Shown: positions 17,228-26,054 of the stretch, piece by piece
How positions within the stretch are numbered: position 1 is the first letter of the stretch
Layout: each line of letters begins with the position of its first letter
Notes under the pieces: model-generated
The model's database searches: none
What the model was told of the DNA's origin: nothing
What the model saw: only the letters and a program-made list of their open reading frames with translations
Made by a program: the position numbers and the translations under genes
Source: Bacteroides neonati
Lineage (GTDB): Bacteria > Bacteroidota > Bacteroidia > Bacteroidales > Bacteroidaceae
Length of the DNA: 64,000 nucleotides
NCBI RefSeq assembly: GCF_000499785.1
Contig: NZ_HG726028.1
Coordinates: 62,001 to 126,000, forward strand
Direction of reading: 5' to 3'

Positions 17228-17287
17228 TGGCCTATTTCGCATGAGCTATCAATAGCTCCAATAAGTCGATTCTCCAAAAGAATGGTT

Positions 17288-17321
17288 CAGCGAAATACTT
17301 TTCCTAATGAGTGTTTCGCTG
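17288..17321 (+). repeat. Inverted repeat after the PliI-like gene
   Basis: CAGCGAAA (17288-17295) pairs with TTTCGCTG (17314-17321), 60 bases after the stop codon. There is no T-run, so it is only a possible transcript end for the plus-strand group. Confidence 0.4.
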
Positions 17322-17353
17322 ATTCCCTTAATGAAAGGCTGCTAACACCTTCT

Positions 17354-17518
17354 CTACACTTTTAGTTTACCTGCTTCATTCAGTTCCATTAAAAAGTCTG
17401 CCGGATATGCTTGCAATACATAGCCCCTTGGCAAAACATGAAGATTTCCTGACATACACTTCCTTATCTTTCTAGCATCTTGGGCCGATACGCCCTCATT
17501 GTTCGTTATTTCTACCAA
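17354..17518 (-). CDS. Short unassigned ORF or gene remnant after the TlpA-like gene
   Basis: A 54-codon frame that looks protein-like (QDARKIRKCMSGNLHVL, then RGYVLQAYPADFLMELNEAG) but lacks an ATG at its 5' end; a TTG at 17518 is the only near start, 4 bases past the stop of the gene upstream. It could be a small gene with a TTG start or the tail of a larger gene cut when the island arrived. I do not recognise it. Confidence 0.3.
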   Translation of the reverse strand: MVEITNNEGVSAQDARKIRKCMSGNLHVLPRGYVLQAYPADFLMELNEAGKLKV

Positions 17519-17522
17519 TAAT

Positions 17523-18587
17523 CTATTTTAGTACGCCTTGTACGAAACATGCATCCAATAAATAAGCATTAAACTTCGAACCCACTATTTTCCCATCCTG
17601 ATCTATCAAAATCGTATGGGGAACTCCCTGAAGTTTGTAAAACTCATCTAATACCGCTTTATCTTTTTGACAAACAAACTGCTTCCAAGGTGTATCCAAT
17701 TGCCTTACTGCAGTTTCCCAAGCCTTTCTACTTACATCAATCGATACCCCGAGAATCATCACGTCTTTCTCTTTATGTTTCTCCAGCAACTTTTTCCAAG
17801 CCGGCATTTCAGCCTTACAAGGAGCACACCAAGAAGCCCAAATATCAACAAGCAAATACTTGCTTTGCCCAACATAGTCTGATAGTTTTTCTTCCTTGCC
17901 ATCAATCGATATAAACGAGAAATCTTGATATAGCTGTCCTATCAACGAATTCAAACGGTCTTCCACTTCTGCTCTTTTTTTATAGTGTTTGAGTGCCTGC
18001 ATTACTCTTTCTTGCTTCTTAAGAGTATCATCTGCCAATTCATAGAGAGAGTTAAAGTTCTTCAAAGTATACATACCCAAAGCTTGTTGTTCAAAAAGAG
18101 TGCGCCCAACAGCATTCCTGATATTGGACTTTATAAACGGATGTATATAGGCAAATTCCTTATTACTAAACAACTGAAAATCTGATTTATATAAATCACT
18201 TATTCGTAAGCATGAGTCTTTATACTGTTGATATAAATCGTTCAACTTCGTACCTCCAATACGGCATACCGAATCAAGGTTCATAGTAATATAACCACTT
18301 TCCAACACAACCTCACCAGTCAATACTTTGTTCGGGTAGTTACCTATGGAGACCAAAGAGATGTTATTTAGACAAGGAATCCCTTCAAAATAAAAAGCTC
18401 CGTCTTTAACCGTTGTAGTATCTACGCTACTTATCTCATTTATATCCAAACAACTAAAGGTAAATAGCATAATCGGCTTCCCATTAAGACTGGAATCTAC
18501 CGTTCCTTGCAAATAAAACGAATTCGATTGTGCCAATGAGATCAGGCAACTTACTGACAGCATTACAAAAGAAAAAAATCTGTTCAT
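17523..18587 (-). CDS. TlpA-like thioredoxin-fold protein with N-terminal DUF4369-type domain
   Basis: A 354-residue exported protein: signal peptide (MNRFFSFVMLSVSCLISLAQ), a beta-sandwich domain of the DUF4369 type (about 25-110), a helical linker, and a thioredoxin domain of the TlpA/ResA kind with the active site WASWCAPCKAEMP (Cys254 and Cys257) and the cis-proline loop GVPHTILID. Such proteins reduce disulfides in the periplasm. It lies 8 bases from the 95-residue protein gene and 300 bases from the kelch gene start, so the three appear to be one operon at the edge of the peptide export island. Confidence 0.88.
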   Translation of the reverse strand: MNRFFSFVMLSVSCLISLAQSNSFYLQGTVDSSLNGKPIMLFTFSCLDINEISSVDTTTVKDGAFYFEGIPCLNNISLVSIGNYPNKVLTGEVVLESGYITMNLDSVCRIGGTKLNDLYQQYKDSCLRISDLYKSDFQLFSNKEFAYIHPFIKSNIRNAVGRTLFEQQALGMYTLKNFNSLYELADDTLKKQERVMQALKHYKKRAEVEDRLNSLIGQLYQDFSFISIDGKEEKLSDYVGQSKYLLVDIWASWCAPCKAEMPAWKKLLEKHKEKDVMILGVSIDVSRKAWETAVRQLDTPWKQFVCQKDKAVLDEFYKLQGVPHTILIDQDGKIVGSKFNAYLLDACFVQGVLK

Positions 18588-18595
18588 ACGGATAT

Positions 18596-18883
18596 TTATT
18601 TAATCGATTTTAACAGAAAGAGACCATTCCTTGCCTGCTCACCAAAGTTTTGTATAGACTCTCTACCCCTTTCATACATATACGTCCTTATGCTATCGGT
18701 CTGTTCGCGTAGTTTAAGCATTTCATTATAACTAATCGAGCTTCCATCGATAAAACAGACGGGAATTGAATCACTCTGCTTCATTGACTTTTCAGAAAAT
18801 AAAGCAGAACGATGAGAGGCTTCCATTGAACAAACCACATAAGAGAGAAAAAAATGAAGAATCAAAATTTCTTTTACTTTCAT
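18596..18883 (-). CDS. Small exported protein resembling a SusC-type plug signature
   Basis: A 95-residue protein with a signal peptide (MKVKEILILHFFLSYVVCSM). Its C-terminal 50 residues (CFIDGSSISYNEMLKL, then ESIQNFGEQARNGLFLLK) follow the pattern of the TonB-receptor plug signature seen in SusC/RagA proteins (IDG, I-S, two helices, YG/FGE-x-x-x-NG, hydrophobic end). In that family this segment sits in a far larger receptor; here it is free-standing. The similarity is my reading of the motif and is not proven. It lies between the kelch and TlpA-like genes. Confidence 0.6.
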   Translation of the reverse strand: MKVKEILILHFFLSYVVCSMEASHRSALFSEKSMKQSDSIPVCFIDGSSISYNEMLKLREQTDSIRTYMYERGRESIQNFGEQARNGLFLLKSIK

Positions 18884-18897
18884 AAGGTATCATTTTA

Positions 18898-20223
18898 TTA
18901 TTTTTTACAAGTATCTGTTTTCTTAAATTCGTCCATCGAGATGCTATATAAACAGGACGATCGTTCAACACTTTCGGGATTCTCAAGATTCACTTTTCCT
19001 CCCAAAACATACAATTTGTTTTTTGCATAAAACATTCTGCCACCCTCAGTGGGCAGCTCTATCTGGAAGGCTTTAACTTGCCCTGTTTCCATATTGTACT
19101 CTTGAATGGTATTACTGCCCAAGATATAAATCATGTGCCCATCGGTTGCCACCGAAGCATAAGTCACCGGAAACTCTAGTTCGCCAACGGTTTTCCAAAC
19201 TCCCCGCTCCACATCATAAGTATCAATGCTTTTCAAACTTACCCCATTATACCCTCCAAAGAGGTAAATGGTTTTCCCGATCACTATTCCATGTACTTCT
19301 TTTGCTGTTGGCATATCTGGAAGTTCATACCAGTAACCTGTTCTTAGATTGAACAGATGCGCTTTTTTTGAATACACCTTACGGTCGTTTTGGTACATGG
19401 CAATCGAACCACCCATCACAATGATGTTATCCCTGTATACAAAAGAAGAAAAATTCACCGCTTGATGCGGGTTAGTATGTTTCTCCACCAATAACTTACC
19501 GGTTTTCAAATCGAACATCTCTATTTTCTCATCTAAGTATTCTATCCTTTTACTAGTCGAGAATCGCTTACCACCCAAAATAAAGAGCTTGCCATCGTAA
19601 TAGTGGGCGGCGTGGTAAGCACGCTTATCTAATTTAACCGCATTTTCTTCCCACGAATCGGTTTCTACGTCATATATATACAATCTATCACTATAGAACC
19701 ATGTAGCCAGTTTAGAGGAAGGTTCATTCCCGTTGTTAGCAACAACCTGCACGTAAGAGGCATCTCCACCGGTAACATACAGCTTACCACCGTACAACGT
19801 GCTCCCAAATGATGATAAGCCATGGGGCATGGAAGCCATTTTCTCAAAACTTATAAACGATTTTAAGAGTGGCATTTTATCCTCAACGATAACCTCACCC
19901 AGTCTTTGAGTAGACGGAACAAGAAGAACCAGGTAATCATTGTCATGCAAGTTCTGTTTAGACAGTTTTTGAGTAAAATAACCGATGTGTGAAAAGGATA
20001 TAGAATCTGCCGAGCCCTGTAAATCCGACTCAAGCAATATGTACTCGCCAGCTGCATTGGTAGCAGCCAATCCTCTGTTTGGCGTCAAATAAACATTCAC
20101 TCCGATCAATGGTACATTTGTCTGTGCATCTAAGACCCGTCCTTTTATTTGAGCTGAAAGAGTGAGCCAAGAGCATAAAGCGATGGCTAGCATACAGAAC
20201 AACTTCTTTGTAAAGTTAATCAT
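18898..20223 (-). CDS. Exported kelch-repeat protein with carboxypeptidase-regulatory-like domain
   Basis: A 441-residue protein: signal peptide, then a carboxypeptidase-regulatory-like domain (IKGRVLDAQTNVPLIGVNVY, about 25-115), then a kelch beta-propeller. Kelch blades are shown by repeated GG plus Tyr/Trp units: YGGKLYVTGGDAS, YDGKLFILGGKRF, YRDNIIVMGGSIA, IGKTIYLFGGYNG, TDGHMIYILGSN, AKNKLYVLGGKVN. Kelch propellers bind proteins or sugars; the partner is unknown. The start was set at 20223 for the signal peptide (an ATG at 20253 is also in frame). A 14-bp palindrome-like box lies about 80 bases upstream. Confidence 0.85.
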   Translation of the reverse strand: MINFTKKLFCMLAIALCSWLTLSAQIKGRVLDAQTNVPLIGVNVYLTPNRGLAATNAAGEYILLESDLQGSADSISFSHIGYFTQKLSKQNLHDNDYLVLLVPSTQRLGEVIVEDKMPLLKSFISFEKMASMPHGLSSFGSTLYGGKLYVTGGDASYVQVVANNGNEPSSKLATWFYSDRLYIYDVETDSWEENAVKLDKRAYHAAHYYDGKLFILGGKRFSTSKRIEYLDEKIEMFDLKTGKLLVEKHTNPHQAVNFSSFVYRDNIIVMGGSIAMYQNDRKVYSKKAHLFNLRTGYWYELPDMPTAKEVHGIVIGKTIYLFGGYNGVSLKSIDTYDVERGVWKTVGELEFPVTYASVATDGHMIYILGSNTIQEYNMETGQVKAFQIELPTEGGRMFYAKNKLYVLGGKVNLENPESVERSSCLYSISMDEFKKTDTCKK

Positions 20224-20523
20224 ATTTATTGGTATCTTTGGGTCAAAAACCATTCATGCCACACTTTAAGATTAACAACTGATTATTAGCAACATATCAA
20301 CACTGTTGCAATATTACAAAACAAAAAGAGAATACACAACATCGCTAAGTTATTATTTTATAAAACATTTCAATCATCTATACACAGCACAGACGTAATA
20401 AATAACATTATCCATAAGTTAATTGCGTTAAAGATAAAAAACAACTCGTATCTGTAAGACCTAAGTTATTATTTACACCCTTCTGTGGATAGAGCCTTCC
20501 ATTCCGTGCATCAGTAAAATCCA
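20224..20523. other. 300-base AT-rich intergenic region between the HlyD-like and kelch genes
   Basis: No coding frame is convincing. The region holds a 19-base sequence (CTGTTGCAATATTACAAAA, 20303-20321) that recurs upstream of the TPR regulator at 32567-32585. Nothing else stands out apart from strong AT bias. Confidence 0.6.
20303..20321. promoter_or_regulatory. Shared operator-like box upstream of the kelch gene
   Basis: The core reads TTGTAATATTGCAA on the minus strand, a 14-base palindrome with one mismatched pair. An identical 19-base copy lies at 32567-32585 in front of the TPR membrane regulator. The shared position suggests a common transcription factor. Confidence 0.45.
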
Positions 20524-21213
20524 TTATTTATTCATGCCAACTGAAGAGACAAATTTCTTTAAAATTGAAACATCATTAAGAATGATTTTAGCATTCTTAA
20601 TAGTGCTAATAGCCAACTTATCTTCCAATGTGTCTTTTTCAAATTTAATCTTTACTTTATGACTGTATTGATTATCTGAAAGAGGGTATCTCTTTTCTAT
20701 CACTCCATTTATCGTACTACCCTTACCTAAAGTCATTATAATTCTATTTCCTTGTTTCACTTTGTCATAATCTTCTATCGCAATTTCTGTAATGCCATAA
20801 CAAATATGATTCTTCGGGATAATCATACACAGCAATCCCCCTTTATCAATATATGCTTGATTATTGGTATTCATTAAAATATCACCTGTGATCGGGCTTA
20901 TTATCTTTTTTGTAGAACTTTTGCCAATAATATATCCAATGGTAGAACCTGTATGTATTGTTGCGAGTATGGAATCCGACAGAAAAAAACCAGCCTCAGA
21001 TGAATGAATAAAATGGGCTTCCGGATAAGTTTTAATATCTACCTGTACAGAAATAGTTTCTCTATAAGGCACAAATATTGAAATAACAAATAAAATCACT
21101 AAGACAATACAAATAATCAAAGTTCCACTACGAACTAATGCAGAAGGTACTTGTCCTATAATATTCCGGACTTTCTCACTTCTAAGTTCTATCGATTTAT
21201 CTTTTTTTTCCAT
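20524..21213 (-). CDS. Short HlyD-like membrane fusion protein
   Basis: A 229-residue adaptor of a C39 ABC exporter. It has one N-terminal membrane helix (SGTLIICIVLVILFVISIFV, about 30-49), then a beta-barrel and lipoyl-like half-motifs (IISPITGDILMNTNNQAYID) and a final beta domain (QGNRIIMTLGKGSTINGVIEKRYPL). HlyD proteins usually run to over 350 residues with a long coiled coil; here the hairpin is missing, so it cannot span the periplasm as a classical adaptor. It starts 1 base after the exporter gene stops, the closest spacing in the operon. Confidence 0.78.
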   Translation of the reverse strand: MEKKDKSIELRSEKVRNIIGQVPSALVRSGTLIICIVLVILFVISIFVPYRETISVQVDIKTYPEAHFIHSSEAGFFLSDSILATIHTGSTIGYIIGKSSTKKIISPITGDILMNTNNQAYIDKGGLLCMIIPKNHICYGITEIAIEDYDKVKQGNRIIMTLGKGSTINGVIEKRYPLSDNQYSHKVKIKFEKDTLEDKLAISTIKNAKIILNDVSILKKFVSSVGMNK

Positions 21214-21214
21214 A

Positions 21215-23413
21215 TTAGCTCCCCAATTCTAACTGATTCTTAACCAACTCATAATACTTTCCTTGTCTTTTAGCAAGCTCCTCGTGTGAACCTACCTCGG
21301 CAATACATCCATCATCCAGTACTACAATCTGGTCAGCGTTCTTTACTGTGCTCAATCTGTGCGCGATTACGACAACTGTTTTATTTTTATAAAATTCTTC
21401 GAGATTTTCTACAATCATCCTTTCATTCTTTGCGTCTAAAGCATTAGTCGCTTCATCAAAGAACACAAAAGTAGGATTCTTATATACTACCCGTGCAATC
21501 AAGATACGTTGCCTTTGTCCTTGGCTGACTCCCTGCCCATCCTGCCCAATTTTAGTATTATACCCTAGTGGTAAGGCTTCTATATAATCCGCTATATTTG
21601 CAACACAAGCTGCATGACGCAATCTTTCCAAATCTATTTCATCCTCTGAGATTGCAATATTACGCGCAATGGTATCTGAAAACAGGTAGCCGTCCTGCAT
21701 GACTGCTCCGCAAGTCATACGCCACCACGAAAGGTTTACTTCTTCAAATGCTGTAGAACCAATATTGATTTTCCCTTCGTCTGGCATATAATACCCCAAT
21801 AGTAATTTCAGAAGTGTAGTTTTTCCACTACCACTAGCACCTACAATTGCAGTTACTTTATTTTTAGGTATCTCAAGAAATATATTATTGAGTACATAAA
21901 AGGGGAGTGCCCCGTCATATTTGAAACAAAGGTTCTCTATTCTGATCGAAGACTCCAGAGGTAAGCTATTGACAGAGCGGTTTTTGTTCTCTTCATTATC
22001 CAACGAATGAATTTCATTCACCCTATCCAGACTGATACTAACATCCTGCCATTGGTAGATAAAACTCATAATTTGTTCAACCGGAGAATTCAACTGACCG
22101 ATTATATATTGAATCGCAAGCATCATACCCAATGTTAAGTTCCCATTGATTACCGCTGTTGCCGCTAATACTGTGACAAAAATATTTTTTAATTCATTTA
22201 TAAAAACACCTCCGGCTTCTTGTGTTTGTCTTAAATTTAGTGATTGTATATTTACATCAAACAAATCAGCTTGTATGTCTTCCCATTCCCAGCGTTTATG
22301 TTGTTCACATCCCTGTAGTTTGATCTCCTGCATACCGGTTATCAGCTGGTACACAACATTTCGGTTAATGCCCTCCTTTTCAAACACTTTATAATCTAAT
22401 GTCCGCCTTTTTTTAAGAAACACCATGATCCATATACCATATAGGATACTCCCGGCAAGAAATACCGTAAATATTGGTGTGTTATATACAAACAAAACAA
22501 CAGAGAAAATGATAAACGTAAAGGCTGAGAACAACACATTGATCGTCTGGTTTGTAAGAAAATTCTCTATGCGCCGATGGTCTTCAATACGTTGCAACAA
22601 ATCACCCGTAAGTTTGGTATCGAAAAATTTCATGGGTAATTTCATCAGTTTAATGAAAAAATCCGAGATAAGTGAAACGTTGATGCGTACACTGATATGC
22701 AGGAGTATTTTACGACGGATAAAATCGATGGCTGTACGGCTGAAAAGAAGCATCATTTGAGCCATAAGTATTAGCCAGATAAAATGAATATCTTTTCCTT
22801 GTATACCTGTATCAACGACAGCTTGTGTCAAAAAAGGAAAGATAAGTTGTAGCAAACTACCAATTAATAGTCCCAGTATTAACTGCCCGAAAAAACGACT
22901 ATACTTTAATAGGTATTTGGCTAAAAAGCGGAAACGGCCTTCAGACGAAATGCTATTCCCTTCCTGTTCATAAAATAAATGAGTAGGTTCTAAAAGAAGA
23001 ATAATCCCTTTTTCTTCATCGTTCGTTCTTGTGCTTGCCCAATGTTCACAGAACTCTTTTTGGGTATAAGTCAGTAAGCCCTTTCCCGGATCAGCGATAT
23101 GAATAATGTATTCACCTCGTTTCTTTTTAATACCATACAGAACGATAAAATGTTCCTGATTCCAATGGACGATATAGGGAAAAGCTGCTTTTTTAATCAG
23201 GTTATCGAATGTAGTCCTGCCGGCAACAGTATGAAATCCAATTATTTCGGCAGCTTTACTGATTCCAAGCAAGGACACACCGTCCCGACCGATAAAAGAT
23301 TTGTTTCTCAAATGCTCCAACGTATAATTTTTACCATAATACTTCGCGACCATGCAAAGACAGGCCGGGCCGCAATCCATCGCATCAGGCTGTTTTATGA
23401 AGGGGAATGTCAT
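21215..23413 (-). CDS. C39 peptidase-containing ABC transporter (PCAT)
   Basis: Cleaves the double-glycine leader and exports the peptide. The 732 residues show an N-terminal C39 peptidase (QPDAMDCGPACLCMVAKYYG with Cys14, His88 in EHFIVLYGI and Asp108 in HIADPGKG), six membrane helices (about 165-440), and a C-terminal ATPase with Walker A GASGSGKTTLL, the signature VSQGQRQRILIAR in place of LSGGQ, Walker B FVFFDEATNALD and switch His in VIAHRLSTVKNADQ. All three catalytic residues are in place, so it should both mature and export a substrate. The obvious one is the peptide at 29456-29641. Confidence 0.95.
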   Translation of the reverse strand: MTFPFIKQPDAMDCGPACLCMVAKYYGKNYTLEHLRNKSFIGRDGVSLLGISKAAEIIGFHTVAGRTTFDNLIKKAAFPYIVHWNQEHFIVLYGIKKKRGEYIIHIADPGKGLLTYTQKEFCEHWASTRTNDEEKGIILLLEPTHLFYEQEGNSISSEGRFRFLAKYLLKYSRFFGQLILGLLIGSLLQLIFPFLTQAVVDTGIQGKDIHFIWLILMAQMMLLFSRTAIDFIRRKILLHISVRINVSLISDFFIKLMKLPMKFFDTKLTGDLLQRIEDHRRIENFLTNQTINVLFSAFTFIIFSVVLFVYNTPIFTVFLAGSILYGIWIMVFLKKRRTLDYKVFEKEGINRNVVYQLITGMQEIKLQGCEQHKRWEWEDIQADLFDVNIQSLNLRQTQEAGGVFINELKNIFVTVLAATAVINGNLTLGMMLAIQYIIGQLNSPVEQIMSFIYQWQDVSISLDRVNEIHSLDNEENKNRSVNSLPLESSIRIENLCFKYDGALPFYVLNNIFLEIPKNKVTAIVGASGSGKTTLLKLLLGYYMPDEGKINIGSTAFEEVNLSWWRMTCGAVMQDGYLFSDTIARNIAISEDEIDLERLRHAACVANIADYIEALPLGYNTKIGQDGQGVSQGQRQRILIARVVYKNPTFVFFDEATNALDAKNERMIVENLEEFYKNKTVVVIAHRLSTVKNADQIVVLDDGCIAEVGSHEELAKRQGKYYELVKNQLELGS

Positions 23414-23432
23414 AGGCTATTTTCTCTAGTTG

Positions 23433-26048
23433 TCAAAATCTGAAAAATACGCTAGCCAGAAAATTTCGCGGACGTATTTTGTATTCTTTATTCATACTTG
23501 TTAAACCATCGTACACTGTGTACCCGTATTTATCCTGATTAAATATATTTTTCACGGAAAGATTCAGTTCCCATCCGCCGGCAAAACTATAGGTAAACTC
23601 TGCGTCGGCAAGGAAAAGATGTTTGGAGACATTGTTTGGCATCTTATTGTAGTAGTGTTCTCCCCTAAGTTGTATATGATATTTTTCTCCGGGAATAAAA
23701 TTACAGGATAATACCTGTGAAATACTTTCGGATGACGACTTAAAATCCGTGTCTTTCACATCCAAACGGTTACTCTCATAGTTGAATTCATACGAAAAGT
23801 TGCACCATTTAGCAATTTTTGAATTGATCTTAGGAGTAATATTCCATATCTTCGATGAATAAGGTGTATTAATCCCGTTTTGGAGTATGGAGCCATTATA
23901 ACCCATGTATGATGAGCGTATTGATACCATTCCGTTAATAAGATCCAACCCCTTGCTAACACTACCGTTCAGCATCCACACATCCGAGTTATTGTTCTGG
24001 GGCATAAATGTATTCAATATGTAATCACCTATAAAAGAACGGTTTGAAGTACGTTTGGTTTCGTTCCATGACCGGATCACACCTGCATTGGCAAAAAAAG
24101 CACTTAAGGGCTTCTTATAAGTGACATTCAAACTTGTAGTTTTTTGATTTGCAGTATTATAGTCTATAAGTCCACGGGAAAAGTTCCGGTAATTTTGCAA
24201 TAATAGTCCACTGTAAAATTGCTGTTCTTCCACAGGACTTTGTGCCAACCTGCCCGACACCGAAGCAGATAGGCGGGAGGTAAAATGATAACGTATGTAA
24301 AGGCTCGGGGATAGAAGAAATTTAGTATCAGAATCTTTTAATTCCTGAATCTTATCGTGATAACGGTATGGGGCAAGTGAAACCGGCATATTGAATTTCG
24401 CCTCAAGCCCGCCTTTTTTATACTCCAATTCCGGCGATACATATAAATTGATGTAATTCATTGATAAATCATTATTCATTATGCCAAGTGTATCGGGTAC
24501 GCCGGTCAACTCGCTTTCCATTGAACGAAACACACCGATAATTCCCATCTTTATTGCTATAGTTACGGGCTTGACAAAGAAAGCCATTGATGTATTGGTA
24601 TTCGTGTAAAACGCAGAAGAGCTAACATTCTGTTTCAGTATTTTACCCTCCCTTGTTACATTTAAATACTGTGGCTTGAATTGATATAAGTTGTAGGAGT
24701 TCAACGTATATGTTTTGTTACCGGATCGTTTTAACATTTCCAGATCATTAGAGAATCGATGGTGAGGGACAGATGCAGATTGGGTATTGGGGTATGTCCC
24801 CGTAATGCCCATATCAATATCATCCCATAGCAAATCTGCATTCAGCTTGTTCTTTAAGTAATAGGCAGACGTATTTGCCGTTAATACGAGATCTGCCGAT
24901 AAGCAGTTTTGTTTAGAGGTCGTCGATTCTCCTATATCCGTTACAATCGTCGATTCTTTCAGGTAATAAGTGGTTTTTGAGAAATTATCGGAATTCACCC
25001 TGTTATTTGTATAAGATATCTGGGAAGTCAAATCGTAGTTTTTACTCAAGCCCCAAAGGTTATTTGTACTTACCATGTGGGATTTATTAAAACGAACCCG
25101 GTTGGCATCTATATCCGTCAGGTTTTCGGGGCGCACATTAATGTAGTTTTCCAAACGGTAATTTTTTGAGAACTGATTCATAATCTCATCTATGGAAAAG
25201 GTTTTTGTTTCTTGTGTGACGTCTATTCCCGTATTATTGGTTTTATAAGCATTCAGCGATTGTGTCTTAGCTGTGAAGCGCATCACAAATAATTCCGCAC
25301 TCCAGAGAAACGGTTCAAAACCGGCACCTACTTTGGCTGTTCCTACCCAGCGTGCTTTAGCATCTTCTTTCAACCGGATATTAATGGCCGGATTTTGAGA
25401 GAATGAGATGTCTTCCAACGCTTTTATCGGTTGATGGTTTTCCATCACTTCAACGCTTCCCACATCTTGCTGATGCACATTATTGGTTGCCAAGCCATAT
25501 TGCCCTCCTAACAGATCCTTCCCTTCAATATAAAATTTATTAATAGCCACCCCGTTGTATTTTATTGCCCCACTTTTTTCAATCTCGATACCCGGCATTT
25601 TCTTCAGCACATCAGCTAATGACTTATCCTGGACATCGGCAAAACTGGAGACCATATAAGAAATCGTATCTCCTCGTTGACGAATACCGGGGGCTTTAAC
25701 AATGACTTCTTTTAATTCAGTAACTTGTTCCGATAACCGGACATCATATAGGGAACGGTTACCGGACACCCCAATTGTCTGTGATGCATATCCCATCATG
25801 GAGAAGTGTAAAGTATGGTTTTCGAGAAAAGATGCAAGTTTTATCTCATATTTCCCATCCTGTGATGTTTGGGCATATTTTACAATTTTACTCTCTCCGA
25901 TAGGGCGTACTGTAACCAACACATTGAATAGAGGGATACCTGTTGATTTATCAGTAACTTTTCCCGATAAGACGACTTGCTGGGCTTCTATATATAATGT
26001 ACAGAAGAAAAAGACAGCAGTCAACAACCATTTTAAAGATATGTTCAT
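23433..26048 (-). CDS. TonB-dependent receptor-like outer membrane beta-barrel protein
   Basis: An 871-residue outer-membrane protein: signal peptide, carboxypeptidase-regulatory-like domain (VVLSGKVTDKSTGIPLFNVL, about 25-110), plug (GDTISYMVSSFADVQDKSL, VLKKMPGIEIEKSGAIKYNG and IEGKDLLGGQYGLATNNV, about 125-200), and a C-terminal barrel ending in Phe (ASVFFRF). In the same operon as the C39 exporter, it is the plausible outer-membrane gate or receptor for the peptide. No homologue with a proven substrate is recognised. Spacing: 6 bases from the VKOR gene, 19 from the exporter. Confidence 0.88.
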   Translation of the reverse strand: MNISLKWLLTAVFFFCTLYIEAQQVVLSGKVTDKSTGIPLFNVLVTVRPIGESKIVKYAQTSQDGKYEIKLASFLENHTLHFSMMGYASQTIGVSGNRSLYDVRLSEQVTELKEVIVKAPGIRQRGDTISYMVSSFADVQDKSLADVLKKMPGIEIEKSGAIKYNGVAINKFYIEGKDLLGGQYGLATNNVHQQDVGSVEVMENHQPIKALEDISFSQNPAINIRLKEDAKARWVGTAKVGAGFEPFLWSAELFVMRFTAKTQSLNAYKTNNTGIDVTQETKTFSIDEIMNQFSKNYRLENYINVRPENLTDIDANRVRFNKSHMVSTNNLWGLSKNYDLTSQISYTNNRVNSDNFSKTTYYLKESTIVTDIGESTTSKQNCLSADLVLTANTSAYYLKNKLNADLLWDDIDMGITGTYPNTQSASVPHHRFSNDLEMLKRSGNKTYTLNSYNLYQFKPQYLNVTREGKILKQNVSSSAFYTNTNTSMAFFVKPVTIAIKMGIIGVFRSMESELTGVPDTLGIMNNDLSMNYINLYVSPELEYKKGGLEAKFNMPVSLAPYRYHDKIQELKDSDTKFLLSPSLYIRYHFTSRLSASVSGRLAQSPVEEQQFYSGLLLQNYRNFSRGLIDYNTANQKTTSLNVTYKKPLSAFFANAGVIRSWNETKRTSNRSFIGDYILNTFMPQNNNSDVWMLNGSVSKGLDLINGMVSIRSSYMGYNGSILQNGINTPYSSKIWNITPKINSKIAKWCNFSYEFNYESNRLDVKDTDFKSSSESISQVLSCNFIPGEKYHIQLRGEHYYNKMPNNVSKHLFLADAEFTYSFAGGWELNLSVKNIFNQDKYGYTVYDGLTSMNKEYKIRPRNFLASVFFRF

Positions 26049-26054
26049 ATGTTC

